From UBA5704 sp036380715 (GTDB taxonomy: Bacteria > Acidobacteriota > Thermoanaerobaculia > Multivoradales > UBA5704), in NCBI GenBank assembly GCA_036380715.1, contig DASVEF010000038.1:1-49500 (forward strand): a stretch of 49,500 bases of DNA, read 5' to 3'. This document shows, piece by piece, positions 1-7,140 of this stretch (within the stretch, counting starts at the first letter, position 1; every line of letters begins with the position of its first letter). The notes under the pieces were generated by a model. It was given only the letters and a program-made list of their open reading frames with translations, ran no database searches and was not told where the DNA came from. Made by a program: the position numbers and the translations under genes.

Positions 1-822
1 CTGTCCCAGGTAGACGGCCCGCGGGCCGGTCTTGGCCTCGGGCAGCTTCCAGATGCGGGCGGTGAGATCCATGGCCTCCCACCGTGCGGCGCGAGCCTCC
101 CCCGGGCGGCAACCGGTCAGGAGGCAGAAGCGGAACGCCGCGGCGGCGAGGTAACCGGGCTTCTCTCGGTCCAAGGCGGCGCCGAGACGGGCGAGCTGCT
201 CGCGATCAAGAGCTTGGCCCCGGGCCGGCTGGGGATAGCGATCGTGGCCGAGGGCCGGGTTGGGTTGGTCGCGCGGGAACCAGCCCCAGCGAGCGGCGAG
301 CGACCACGCCTTGGAGGCCAGGCTCAGCAGCCCGTTGGCCTGGTAGGGGATGTGCGCCAAGCGCTGATGGATCGCCTCCAGATCCGCCCAGGTCACCGAG
401 GCCACCTTGCGCGAGCCCAGAGCCGGGACCAGGAAGAGTCGAAAAAACTGTTCGGCGCTGCGTTGAGTGCTCGTGGACCTCTTGACAGCGTGCTCGGCCA
501 TGTAGCGGGTGGCGAGGTCGCGCACGGTCGGCGCGGCCGCCGCCTCTTGCGCCTCGGTCGCGGGATCCCCACCGGTTTGAACGGCGAGGCGGCGAGCCAC
601 GGCCAGTTTGCGGGCCGCCTCCAGGGTCAACGCTCGCCCATGCTCACCCAAGGTAATACGGCGCGTCCTGCGATGGATCTTGTACTGAAAGATGTAGCTC
701 TTGACCCCTCCGCGCGAGACTCGGAGGCCAAAGCCTGCGAGCTCAGTATCCCAGACCAGGATGTCGCGTGCCGGGTCGGGCTGGAGGCTGTCCACGAGCC
801 TCTTGGTGATCTTCCCCTTCAT
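1..822 (-). CDS. Tyrosine recombinase/integrase, C-terminus cut by window edge
   Basis: A reading frame is open for 274 codons from ATG at 822 down to base 1, so the 3' end lies outside the window. The N-terminus (about residues 1-90) resembles the arm-DNA-binding DUF4102 domain of P4-like integrases, with LVWDTELAGFGLRVS. A SAM-like core-binding domain follows (about 105-190). The catalytic domain has begun by the CLLTGCRPGEARAARW motif, whose Arg in TGCRPGEA is the first catalytic Arg. The later H-x-x-R and Tyr residues would lie beyond the edge. An AAAGGGGG Shine-Dalgarno sequence stands just upstream of the ATG. The family catalyses site-specific integration or excision of genomic islands. 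No attachment site or tRNA is visible, so the element's limits are unknown. It may be intact. Confidence 0.88.
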   Translation of the reverse strand, partial: MKGKITKRLVDSLQPDPARDILVWDTELAGFGLRVSRGGVKSYIFQYKIHRRTRRITLGEHGRALTLEAARKLAVARRLAVQTGGDPATEAQEAAAAPTVRDLATRYMAEHAVKRSTSTQRSAEQFFRLFLVPALGSRKVASVTWADLEAIHQRLAHIPYQANGLLSLASKAWSLAARWGWFPRDQPNPALGHDRYPQPARGQALDREQLARLGAALDREKPGYLAAAAFRFCLLTGCRPGEARAARWEAMDLTARIWKLPEAKTGPRAVYLGQ

Positions 823-1135
823 CACGGCCCCCTTTCTGCGTAACCTGCACGTAACCCACAACGGCTAAAATCGGCTAGGGGGCATAATAGCACAAACGAC
901 CGTAAACGCAGAAGAATAAAGGGTTATTGGGGTCCGTTAAACGGGGTAAAGCGGGGTTACACTAATTGACAACCGACGTACCGGGCCGGAGCCCTCCTGG
1001 GCGGGGGGAGGCCTCCGGCCTACCCCTCAGGGGGTCCCGCCGGCGCGGCGGCCAGGGGCGGCGCCGCGCCCGTGGCTTCGGGATTATGCTAGCCTATGTC
1101 CAGGCATAGGCCGCTCTGGCGGCCGGGAGGACTCT
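823..1135. other. Intergenic region between integrase and vapBC
   Basis: This gap of just over 300 bases separates two divergent units. Its left half (about 841-965) is clearly more AT-rich than its surroundings and contains repeated GTAAC/GTTA motifs and GGGG(T/A)-rich runs that could be recombinase or regulator sites. A TATTAT hexamer on the minus strand (884-889) is a plausible -10 for the integrase. The right half is very GC-rich and shows no convincing gene. Confidence 0.5.
1093..1110. promoter_or_regulatory. Candidate vapBC operator (inverted repeat)
   Basis: CCTATG and CATAGG form a perfect 6-bp inverted repeat with a 6-base spacer, 25 bases before the vapB ATG and directly after a TATGCT -10-like hexamer (1085-1090). 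AbrB-type antitoxins normally repress their own operon by binding such repeats next to the promoter. The site is read directly; its function is inferred. Confidence 0.45.
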
Positions 1136-1372
1136 ATGCAGGCTGAACGAGTTGTGCGTCTGTTTCGCAACGGCCGCAACCAGGCGTTGCGCATTCCGCG
1201 TGACCTGGAGCTCCCAGGTCATGAAGCTCTCCTGCGCAAAGAGGGAAATCGCCTGGTGATCGAGCCGGTCCGCAGACCGTCTCTGCTGGAGCTCGCGGCC
1301 TCGTGGGAGCCTCTCGATGAGGAATTTCCCGATATTGACGACTTGGAGCCGCTCCGCGACGTGGATCTCTGA
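1136..1372 (+). CDS. vapB: VapB-type antitoxin (AbrB/MazE fold)
   Basis: A 78-residue protein. The N-terminus, RVVRLFRNGRNQALRIPRDL, is the swapped-hairpin DNA-binding motif of AbrB/SpoVT-like VapB antitoxins. The acidic C-terminus (WEPLDEEFPDIDDLEPL) is the usual disordered tail that wraps the toxin. GGGAGG lies before the ATG. The stop is two bases before the vapC ATG, so the pair forms one transcript. It is expected to neutralise the downstream PIN toxin and repress the shared promoter. Confidence 0.87.
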   Translation: MQAERVVRLFRNGRNQALRIPRDLELPGHEALLRKEGNRLVIEPVRRPSLLELAASWEPLDEEFPDIDDLEPLRDVDL

Positions 1373-1374
1373 GG

Positions 1375-1782
1375 ATGATCGACTTCCGGTACCTGCTCGA
1401 CACCAACACCCTTTCTGATTTCATCCGCAATCCCGGAGGCCTCGTCAGCAAGAGGCTTGCTGTCGTGGGTGAGGCTACCGCCTGCACGAGCATCATCGTC
1501 GCCTGCGAGCTCCGTTATGGAGCGGCGAAGAAGGGCTCTCCCCGGCTCGCGGAGCGTGTCGACCAGGTGCTGGCGAGCCTGGAGGTCCTGCCGTTCGACA
1601 GGGAGTCGGATCGCCACTATGGCGAGATCCGGGCGCACCTCAGCCGGACAGGCCGGTCCATCGGAGCGAACGACCTGCTGATCGCCGCTCATGCGCTGGC
1701 GCTCGACCTGACTCTGGTGACCGACGACGTCGACGAATTCGTCCGTGTGCCCGGGCTTGCCATCGAAAACTGGCTCGGCTGA
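1375..1782 (+). CDS. vapC: VapC-type PIN-domain toxin ribonuclease
   Basis: 135 residues, the normal length of VapC toxins. The acidic PIN active site is complete: Asp9 in LLDTN, Glu45 in ACELRYGA, Asp100 in ANDLLIAAHA, and Asp117/Asp118 in TDDVDEF. The family are Mg-dependent endoribonucleases that cut tRNA or rRNA when the antitoxin is degraded. The gene starts two bases after vapB. Its position beside an integrase suits an addiction module of an integrated island. The target RNA cannot be read from the sequence. Confidence 0.9.
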   Translation: MIDFRYLLDTNTLSDFIRNPGGLVSKRLAVVGEATACTSIIVACELRYGAAKKGSPRLAERVDQVLASLEVLPFDRESDRHYGEIRAHLSRTGRSIGANDLLIAAHALALDLTLVTDDVDEFVRVPGLAIENWLG

Positions 1783-1854
1783 ATCTGGGGAAGCCGGGGA
1801 TCCAAGGTGAAAAGAGCTTAGAAACATGAACTGCAGTGCGCACGACTGCCCGGT

Positions 1855-2067
1855 CTACACCATCGCCTCGATGTACCGGCGGAGCCGGTCCTTTGTGAGC
1901 CCCTGCCGGCGCGCCTTGCGGAGGCGCGTCAGAACGAGGTGCAGCGGAACGACGAAACGAGGGTAGTCCTTCGGCGCGAATTCGCGGGACACGCGCCGCG
2001 CTCCGGCGTTGAGCTTCCGCCGGTTGTTGATCCGGACCTTCTTCCCTCTTCGTGCGTACGGTCTCAT
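1855..2067 (-). CDS. Small basic protein of unknown function
   Basis: A 70-residue frame, very rich in Arg and Lys (RPYARRGKKVRINN at the start, ending in RLRRYIEAMV). The start at 2067 is preferred over an in-frame ATG at 2082 because a GAGGTGA Shine-Dalgarno sequence lies about 11 bases upstream. I do not recognise the family. The composition suggests nucleic-acid binding. In this GC-rich DNA a chance frame of this length is possible, so the call is tentative. Confidence 0.38.
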   Translation of the reverse strand: MRPYARRGKKVRINNRRKLNAGARRVSREFAPKDYPRFVVPLHLVLTRLRKARRQGLTKDRLRRYIEAMV

Positions 2068-2221
2068 GTTGACGCGTCTCACCTCATATTGAGCAGCAGG
2101 TCACCGGACCGCCTGCCGCTGGCCGCCAGCTTCCGGTGGTCCGCCGAATTGTACCCTCCGCAACCCGACCGAAGAAGTGCCGCCGGTGGTAGCCCTGCCG
2201 CTGAGGGTGCCAGGCGCCTGT

Positions 2222-2450
2222 TCAGGGCCCGGGCTTTGGCGTGAAAGCCTCTACAGGAGACAGGTATCCCTCCTCGGTGAGGGCTTCGTTCGCGAGGCGC
2301 CGGCAGGGGCGACAACCGCTCAGCAGGTGCCGGACGAGCCGCTGGTTTTCTGTTCGCGAGAGCCTGAGCCGGAGGAAGGCGAACATATGCTCTTTGGAGA
2401 TGTGCTCCCGGTCTCCGCCTTCTGACTCGACGTCTGCCCAGATCTGCTCG
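2222..2450 (-). pseudogene. Zinc-finger N-terminal fragment of an acidobacterial TPR-type protein
   Basis: On the minus strand a frame encodes HISKEHMFAFLRL, then RLVRHLLSGCRPCRRLANEA, then a stop at 2222. The H-x3-C-x2-C arrangement resembles the anti-sigma-like zinc-finger head found on many TPR proteins in Acidobacteriota. No convincing start codon with a Shine-Dalgarno sequence is visible, and the frame stops soon after the finger, where a long TPR part would be expected. A C-terminal part of such a protein lies immediately to the right on the opposite strand. The fragment is best read as a remnant. The right boundary is approximate. Confidence 0.5.
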
Positions 2451-2490
2451 GTCTGCTGCCTGGAGATGTCCCTCGCGCTTCGGATCTGGG

Positions 2491-3155
2491 CGGGCGCGAG
2501 AGATCTACACCGAGTCCAAGGATTGGCTTGCTGCGGCCGGAATTGCCATCCAGCACGCAAACCTACTGCGCGAGCTCGCACCGGAAGAGGCCCTTCGATC
2601 CGCCGAGGAGGCTCTGATCCTCCTGGGCGGAAGAGATGCCCGGCTGGAGATGTACGCCAGAAGCCTCGTCACGGACAGCCTGGTGAGTTGGGGCGAACCT
2701 TTGAAGCGATGCGCAACCTGCGCGATACTCGCCCCCTCTATGAACAGTTCCCCGAGCCAAACATTCAGCTTCGCGTCCGGTTCCTGGAGGCCCGAATCTT
2801 GGAGCAGCTCGCCCGCCACAGGGAAGCGGAAAAGCTCTTCGAGAAAGTGGCGGAAGGCTTCTGGGATACGGAGCAGTATCAGATTCTATTTATGGTCCGC
2901 CTGCACCTCTTCGCCTTTCATCTGGACCGAGGAGCTCTCCACAAGGCGGCCGCCGTGTGTCGGGAGAGCATCAAGATAATGGACCAAACCGCTCCCGCGC
3001 ACGGGCAGATGCGGCAGGTCTGGCAGGAGCTGCTGGCGAGGGTCGAGCAGGGGCGGGTGGACGCCGAGGCGGTGCGGGCGGTCCGGGAATACATGGTCCG
3101 CCACTGGCGGGTCCCGGCGGCTCGCTCGCCCCTGGCGGATTCAGCCGCGCACTGA
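2491..3155 (+). pseudogene. TPR-type C-terminal fragment with a frameshift
   Basis: The frame encodes ARxIYTESKDWLAAAGIAIQ-like and EALRSAEEALILLGGRDA helices up to DSLV near 2683. The protein sense then continues in another frame with LGRTFEAMRNLRD and QLARHREAEKLFEKVAEGF, ending at 3155. One missing base (GAG read as AG at about 2683) explains the shift. The helices look like TPR-type repeats. There is no start codon and the N-terminal finger is absent, although a similar finger lies inverted just to the left. The end overlaps the 3' end of the convergent histidine kinase by 15 bases. Confidence 0.6.
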
Positions 3156-5006
3156 GTGAAGCTCCGGGCGGGCGCCGAGTGGGGAAGGGGCCGCCTCTCC
3201 GTGCAGCGGCAGCTTCACCAGAAAGGTGCTCCCCCGCCCCGGCCCGTCGCTGCGGGCTTCGACCTTGCCGCCGTGCATCGCCACGAGGTTTCGCACCAGG
3301 GTCAGCCCGATGCCGAGGCCTCCCTCCTGACGGGCGAGCGAGCGGGGCCCCTGCACGAAGAGGTCGAAGACCCGCGGCAGAAGATCGGCGGTCATCCCAT
3401 GGCCGTCGTCCGTCACGGCCAGCACGGCCTCGCCGCCTTCGCGGCGGCCCTGGACGCGGATGTCACCGCCGGGCTCCGTGTATTTGGCGGCGTTGGTGAG
3501 CAGGTTGGCGAGGACCTGCGCCAGCCGGGCGGGGTCGCCGTGGACCTGCAAGGCGGCCTGCGGGACCTCCACCGTCAGCCGGTGCCGCCGCTGGTCCAGC
3601 AACGGGCTCGCCATCTCGACCCCTTTGGCGACCACGGCCGACAGCTCGACCGGCTCCTTCCTGAGCTCGACCTTGCCGCGGGTGATGCGCGAGACGTCGA
3701 GGAGGTCGTCCACGAGGCGGGTGAGGTGCTGCACCTGGCGCCCGAGGATACCCAACTCGCGCGCCGGCACCTGATCGCGGTGCTTGAGAATCTCCAGCGT
3801 CGTCACGATCGGGGACAGCGGGTTGCGCAGCTCATGTCCGAGCATGGCCAGGAAATCGTCTTTCGCCCGGTTGGCGGCCTCCGCCTCGGCCCGCGCGGCT
3901 TCGGCGCGGGCGAGGTGCTCGTCGCGTTCCCGCTCGCGGCGGCTCAGGAGGTCGGCCGAGCGCTCCAGCGCCTCTCCCAGGCGGGCCACCTCGGTCACGG
4001 CCGAAGGCTCGACCCGCGGACGGCCGCCGTGGGCCAGCGCCTCCGCGGCGGCGGACGCGGAGGCGATCTCGCGGGAGACCCGCCGCGACAGGAGGAATGC
4101 TCCGGTCCCGCTCAGGATGAGCAGCGCGAGGCCGAGCCAGATCATCGCGAGCAGCGAGCGGCGGCCTGGGCCCTCCAGCGCCTCGACGGGCGCCGCGACC
4201 GCGGCCGTCCAGCCGGACAGCGGGGCGCGGTGGAAAGCGACGTACACGGCCGCTCCATCGATCGTGACGTCGCGGTACACCGCCTCCCTCGCCTCGCGGA
4301 TCTGGCGCAGGAACGACGGCGTCCCGGACCGGCCGACGAAGCGTTCCGGGTCCTGCGCGCGGGCCACGACCACGCCCGCCCGGTCCACGACCGCGCGGGT
4401 CCATTCCTCGCGGGAAGGGAGCTCGCCGGACACGATGCCGGAGAGCGCCTCGGGCATGACGGCGGCTGTCAGCACGTACCGCACCTCGCCGTCCCGGACC
4501 ATCGGGACTCGCACCGCGAACGCCCAGCGCTGCCGGAGCTGGCCTCTGGCGAGGTTTCCAGCCACAGGCTGCCGGGTCCGGACCACCTCCCGCAGGCTCG
4601 CCGGTTCGTTCGCCTGGCTCAAGGGCGTGCCCCAGGGAGCCGAGGAGCTGAGCAGTTGCCGGCCGTCGGGCGAGAGCAGCAGCACGGAAAGCCAGGACGG
4701 CTGCGTCCGGCGTACCCGCTCCGCCTCGGCATGGAAACCCTCCAGGTCGCCACGGTCGAGGCGCTCGGACTCCGCCAGTACCCGCAGGGCCCGGATGCTG
4801 CCGGAGATCTCGCGGTCGACGCCGGTGGCCATCAGGCGGGCGGAATTCATGAGACGCCTCTCTACCGCGGCGCGCTCCTGCCTCGAAAGCCGCGGCACGA
4901 CGACGGCCGCGAACACGACCAGGGGCAAGAGCGCTCCGAGAGCGAGCAGCAGCAGGTGCCACCGTAGCGGGAGCTGGCGTGGAATGGACAGTCTGCGAAA
5001 TCTCAT
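3141..5006 (-). CDS. Membrane sensor histidine kinase
   Basis: 621 residues. A first membrane helix (about 17-38) and a second (about 286-306) bracket a periplasmic dCache-like sensor domain. A linker and coiled coil (350-380) follow. The HisKA domain has phospho-acceptor His391 in GHELRNPLSP. The ATPase domain has the N box (NLLTNAAKY, from 501), G1 (DDGHGM, 533-538) and G2 (GGLGIGL, 562-568). All catalytic motifs are intact. No receiver domain is fused and no response regulator lies next to it, so this is an orphan kinase whose partner is elsewhere. The ligand is unknown. The 3' end overlaps the neighbouring TPR remnant. Confidence 0.92.
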   Translation of the reverse strand: MRFRRLSIPRQLPLRWHLLLLALGALLPLVVFAAVVVPRLSRQERAAVERRLMNSARLMATGVDREISGSIRALRVLAESERLDRGDLEGFHAEAERVRRTQPSWLSVLLLSPDGRQLLSSSAPWGTPLSQANEPASLREVVRTRQPVAGNLARGQLRQRWAFAVRVPMVRDGEVRYVLTAAVMPEALSGIVSGELPSREEWTRAVVDRAGVVVARAQDPERFVGRSGTPSFLRQIREAREAVYRDVTIDGAAVYVAFHRAPLSGWTAAVAAPVEALEGPGRRSLLAMIWLGLALLILSGTGAFLLSRRVSREIASASAAAEALAHGGRPRVEPSAVTEVARLGEALERSADLLSRRERERDEHLARAEAARAEAEAANRAKDDFLAMLGHELRNPLSPIVTTLEILKHRDQVPARELGILGRQVQHLTRLVDDLLDVSRITRGKVELRKEPVELSAVVAKGVEMASPLLDQRRHRLTVEVPQAALQVHGDPARLAQVLANLLTNAAKYTEPGGDIRVQGRREGGEAVLAVTDDGHGMTADLLPRVFDLFVQGPRSLARQEGGLGIGLTLVRNLVAMHGGKVEARSDGPGRGSTFLVKLPLHGEAAPSPLGARPELHSVRG

Positions 5007-5127
5007 GCTTTTGCCGTGCCTTCGGCAGGCCGAGGCCGGGCCAACCCTTCCTGCTTAGAGTCGATGGACCCATAGTACACCAACGGCGAGGGCGCGCCAG
5101 GCGGGTTTCGTGTAGCCTGCCGGCGGC

Positions 5128-6720
5128 ATGCGACGCTTCGCCGCGCTCTACGAAGCCCTCGACCGGACGACCTCGACGAACGACAAGGTCGCGGCGCTCG
5201 CCTCCTACTTCGCGTCGGCTCCTCCCGAGGACGCGGCGTGGGCGGTGTTCTTCCTGACCGGGCGGCGCGTCAAGCGGCTGCTCCAGTCGCGGCTCCTCGC
5301 CGGCTGGGCGATCGAGGTGGCGGGGGTGCCCGGGTGGCTGTTCGAGGAGTCCTACGCCAGCGTCGGCGATCTCGCGGAGACGATCGCGCTGCTGCTCGAC
5401 GGCCTCGGCGATCCCGAGCCGGCCGCCGGGCTGCCGCTGTCGGTGTGGGTGACGGAGCGGGTCCTCCCTCTGCGCGGGCTGCCCGAGGAGGAGCAGCGCG
5501 CCCGCGTCACCGGCTGGTGGGCGGAGCTCGGCCGCTGGGAGACGTTCGTGCTCAACAAGCTGCTCACCGGCGAGCTGCGGGTCGGCGTCTCGCAGACGCT
5601 CGTCGAACGGGCGCTCGCCCAGGTGGCCGGCGTGCCGGCGCCGGCGGTCGCCCATCGCCTCATGGGGAGCTGGGAGCCGAGCCCTTCCTTCTACAAAAGC
5701 CTCCTGGCGCCCGAGGCCGAAGAGGGGGAGGACGTTTCGCGCCCCTACCCCTTCTACCTGGCCTCGCCGCTCGACTCGCCGGCCGAGGCGCTGGGCGACC
5801 GCGGCGAGTGGCTGATCGAGTGGAAGTGGGACGGCATCCGCGCCCAGCTCCTCCGGCGAAGGGGCGAGGTCCACCTCTGGTCGCGCGGCGAGGAGCTGAT
5901 CACGGAGCGCTTCCCCGAGATCGCGCGCGCGGCCCAGTCGCTCCTTCCCGATGGGACGGTGCTGGACGGCGAGGTCATGGCCTGGAAGGACGGCCGCCCT
6001 CTCCCCTTCGCCATGCTGCAGCGGCGGATCGGCCGCAAGAAGCTGACCGAGAAAGTGCTGGCCGAGGCGCCCGCGGTCTTCGTCGCCTACGACCTGCTGG
6101 AGGACGGCGGGCGCGACGTCCGCGACCTGCCGCTTGCCGAGCGCCGGGCGCGCCTGGAGCGCCTGCTGGAGCGCGGCCGGCCGGTCTTCCTGGCTTCGCC
6201 GCGGGTCGAGGAGCCGACCTGGGAGGAGGTGGCGCGGGTGCGCGGCGAGGCCCGCGAGCGCGGCGTCGAGGGGCTGATGCTCAAGCGCTTGGAGTCCCCC
6301 TACCGCACCGGGCGCAAGAAGGGGGACTGGTGGAAGTGGAAGATCGACCCGTTCAGCATGGACGCGGTCCTGGTCTACGCCCAGGCCGGCCACGGCCGGC
6401 GCGCCAACCTGCTGACCGACTACACCTTCGCCGTCTGGGACGGCGCCGAGCTGGTGCCGGTCGCCAAGGCCTACTCCGGGCTCTCGGACGCGGAGATCCT
6501 GGAGCTGGACGGCTGGATCCGCCGGCACACCCTGCAGAAATTCGGCCCCGTCCGCTCCGTCGAGCCGGTGCAGGTCTTCGAGCTCGCCTTCGAAGGGATC
6601 GCCCGCTCGCCCCGCCACCGCTCCGGCATCGCCGTCCGCTTCCCGCGCATCGCGAGATGGCGGACGGACAAGAAGCCGGAGGAGGCGGACACGCTGGAGG
6701 GGTTGAAGGGGCTGCTGTAG
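5128..6720 (+). CDS. ATP-dependent DNA ligase (bacterial LigC/cisplatin-response type)
   Basis: 530 residues. An N-terminal DNA-binding domain (about 1-200, beginning RRFAALYEALDRTT) precedes the nucleotidyltransferase core. Motif I is EWKWDGIR with the adenylated Lys at about residue 233. Motif III is VLDGEVMAW, motif IV EGLMLKRL and motif V WWKWK. An OB-fold follows at the C-terminus. Length and start match the bacterial ligase family that usually sits with a ligase-associated helicase and an MBL exonuclease. Neither partner is present here. Its likely role is sealing nicks during DNA repair, as an accessory to the NAD-dependent LigA. Confidence 0.9.
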   Translation: MRRFAALYEALDRTTSTNDKVAALASYFASAPPEDAAWAVFFLTGRRVKRLLQSRLLAGWAIEVAGVPGWLFEESYASVGDLAETIALLLDGLGDPEPAAGLPLSVWVTERVLPLRGLPEEEQRARVTGWWAELGRWETFVLNKLLTGELRVGVSQTLVERALAQVAGVPAPAVAHRLMGSWEPSPSFYKSLLAPEAEEGEDVSRPYPFYLASPLDSPAEALGDRGEWLIEWKWDGIRAQLLRRRGEVHLWSRGEELITERFPEIARAAQSLLPDGTVLDGEVMAWKDGRPLPFAMLQRRIGRKKLTEKVLAEAPAVFVAYDLLEDGGRDVRDLPLAERRARLERLLERGRPVFLASPRVEEPTWEEVARVRGEARERGVEGLMLKRLESPYRTGRKKGDWWKWKIDPFSMDAVLVYAQAGHGRRANLLTDYTFAVWDGAELVPVAKAYSGLSDAEILELDGWIRRHTLQKFGPVRSVEPVQVFELAFEGIARSPRHRSGIAVRFPRIARWRTDKKPEEADTLEGLKGLL

Positions 6721-6735
6721 ATCCCGCTCTGCGAG

Positions 6736-6856
6736 CCCTCACCCCCTGGCCCCCTCTCCCAAAGGGAGAGGGGGAAACGAACATCAGAATCCGAGGCAGG
6801 TTTCCCTTCTGAGGCCTTTCACCCCTCTCCCTCCGGGAGAGGGCCGGGGGTGAGGG
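6736..6856. repeat. Double-hairpin repeat, family 1 (copy A)
   Basis: A 121-bp element whose left arm begins CCCTCACCCC and whose right arm ends GGGGTGAGGG, as inverted repeats. Each arm contains its own palindrome of the form CCCTCTCCC-n-GGGAGAGGG. The middle is unrelated sequence. The same design recurs at 9436, 15686 and 43351. This layout of two REP hairpins in inverted orientation is that of REPIN elements. Confidence 0.8.
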
Positions 6857-6863
6857 GGCTCAC

Positions 6864-6879
6864 TGGCACACACCTTGCT
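6864..6879 (+). promoter_or_regulatory. Sigma-54 promoter (-24/-12) of the DUF1328 gene
   Basis: TGGCAC, five bases, then TTGCT matches the sigma-54 consensus TGGCAC-N5-TTGCW at every conserved base. Transcription would start near 6891, giving a leader of about 22 bases that includes the GGAGGAGG ribosome-binding site. It lies eight bases after repeat copy A. No activator site was identified. Confidence 0.75.
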
Positions 6880-6912
6880 ACATTCTCCGCCCAAACGGAG
6901 GAGGTATTTTCC

Positions 6913-7077
6913 ATGCTCAAGTGGGCTCTGATCTTTCTGATCGTCGCGTTGGTGGCCGCCGTCTTCGGCTTCGGCGGCGTCGCGTCGGACGCGGCGGGGA
7001 TCGCGAAGATCCTGTTCGTGCTGTTCCTGATCGTCTTCGTGGCCTCGCTGGTCCTGGGGCTCGTGCGGCGGGCCTGA
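6913..7077 (+). CDS. DUF1328 small membrane protein
   Basis: 54 residues with two hydrophobic helices (about 3-22 and 31-50) separated by FGGVASDAAGIAK, the typical pattern of the DUF1328/YtjA family. The ATG at 6913 is chosen because GGAGGAGG lies directly upstream. An upstream in-frame extension would run through the promoter and repeat. The molecular function is unknown; relatives are often linked to stress or biofilm states. A perfect sigma-54 promoter upstream suggests activator-dependent expression. Confidence 0.85.
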   Translation: MLKWALIFLIVALVAAVFGFGGVASDAAGIAKILFVLFLIVFVASLVLGLVRRA

Positions 7078-7140
7078 GAGCGGGCGACCCTCTCGGGGGC
7101 ACCCGGTTAGAATTATTTGTACCGAACCGAGGGGACGCCG

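Noticed and set aside
823..1135. Possible tRNA or attachment site next to the integrase
   Set aside because: No T-arm GGTTCRA motif or cloverleaf could be found here or in any other gap of the window.
2241..3155. A 304-codon plus-strand frame that could be taken as one gene
   Set aside because: Its first half is antisense to the zinc-finger fragment. Only the part after about 2685 is TPR-like, and the true upstream part is in another frame.
3832..6618. A 928-codon minus-strand frame opposite the DNA ligase
   Set aside because: High GC gives long chance frames. The ligase on the plus strand has all catalytic motifs, and this frame has none.
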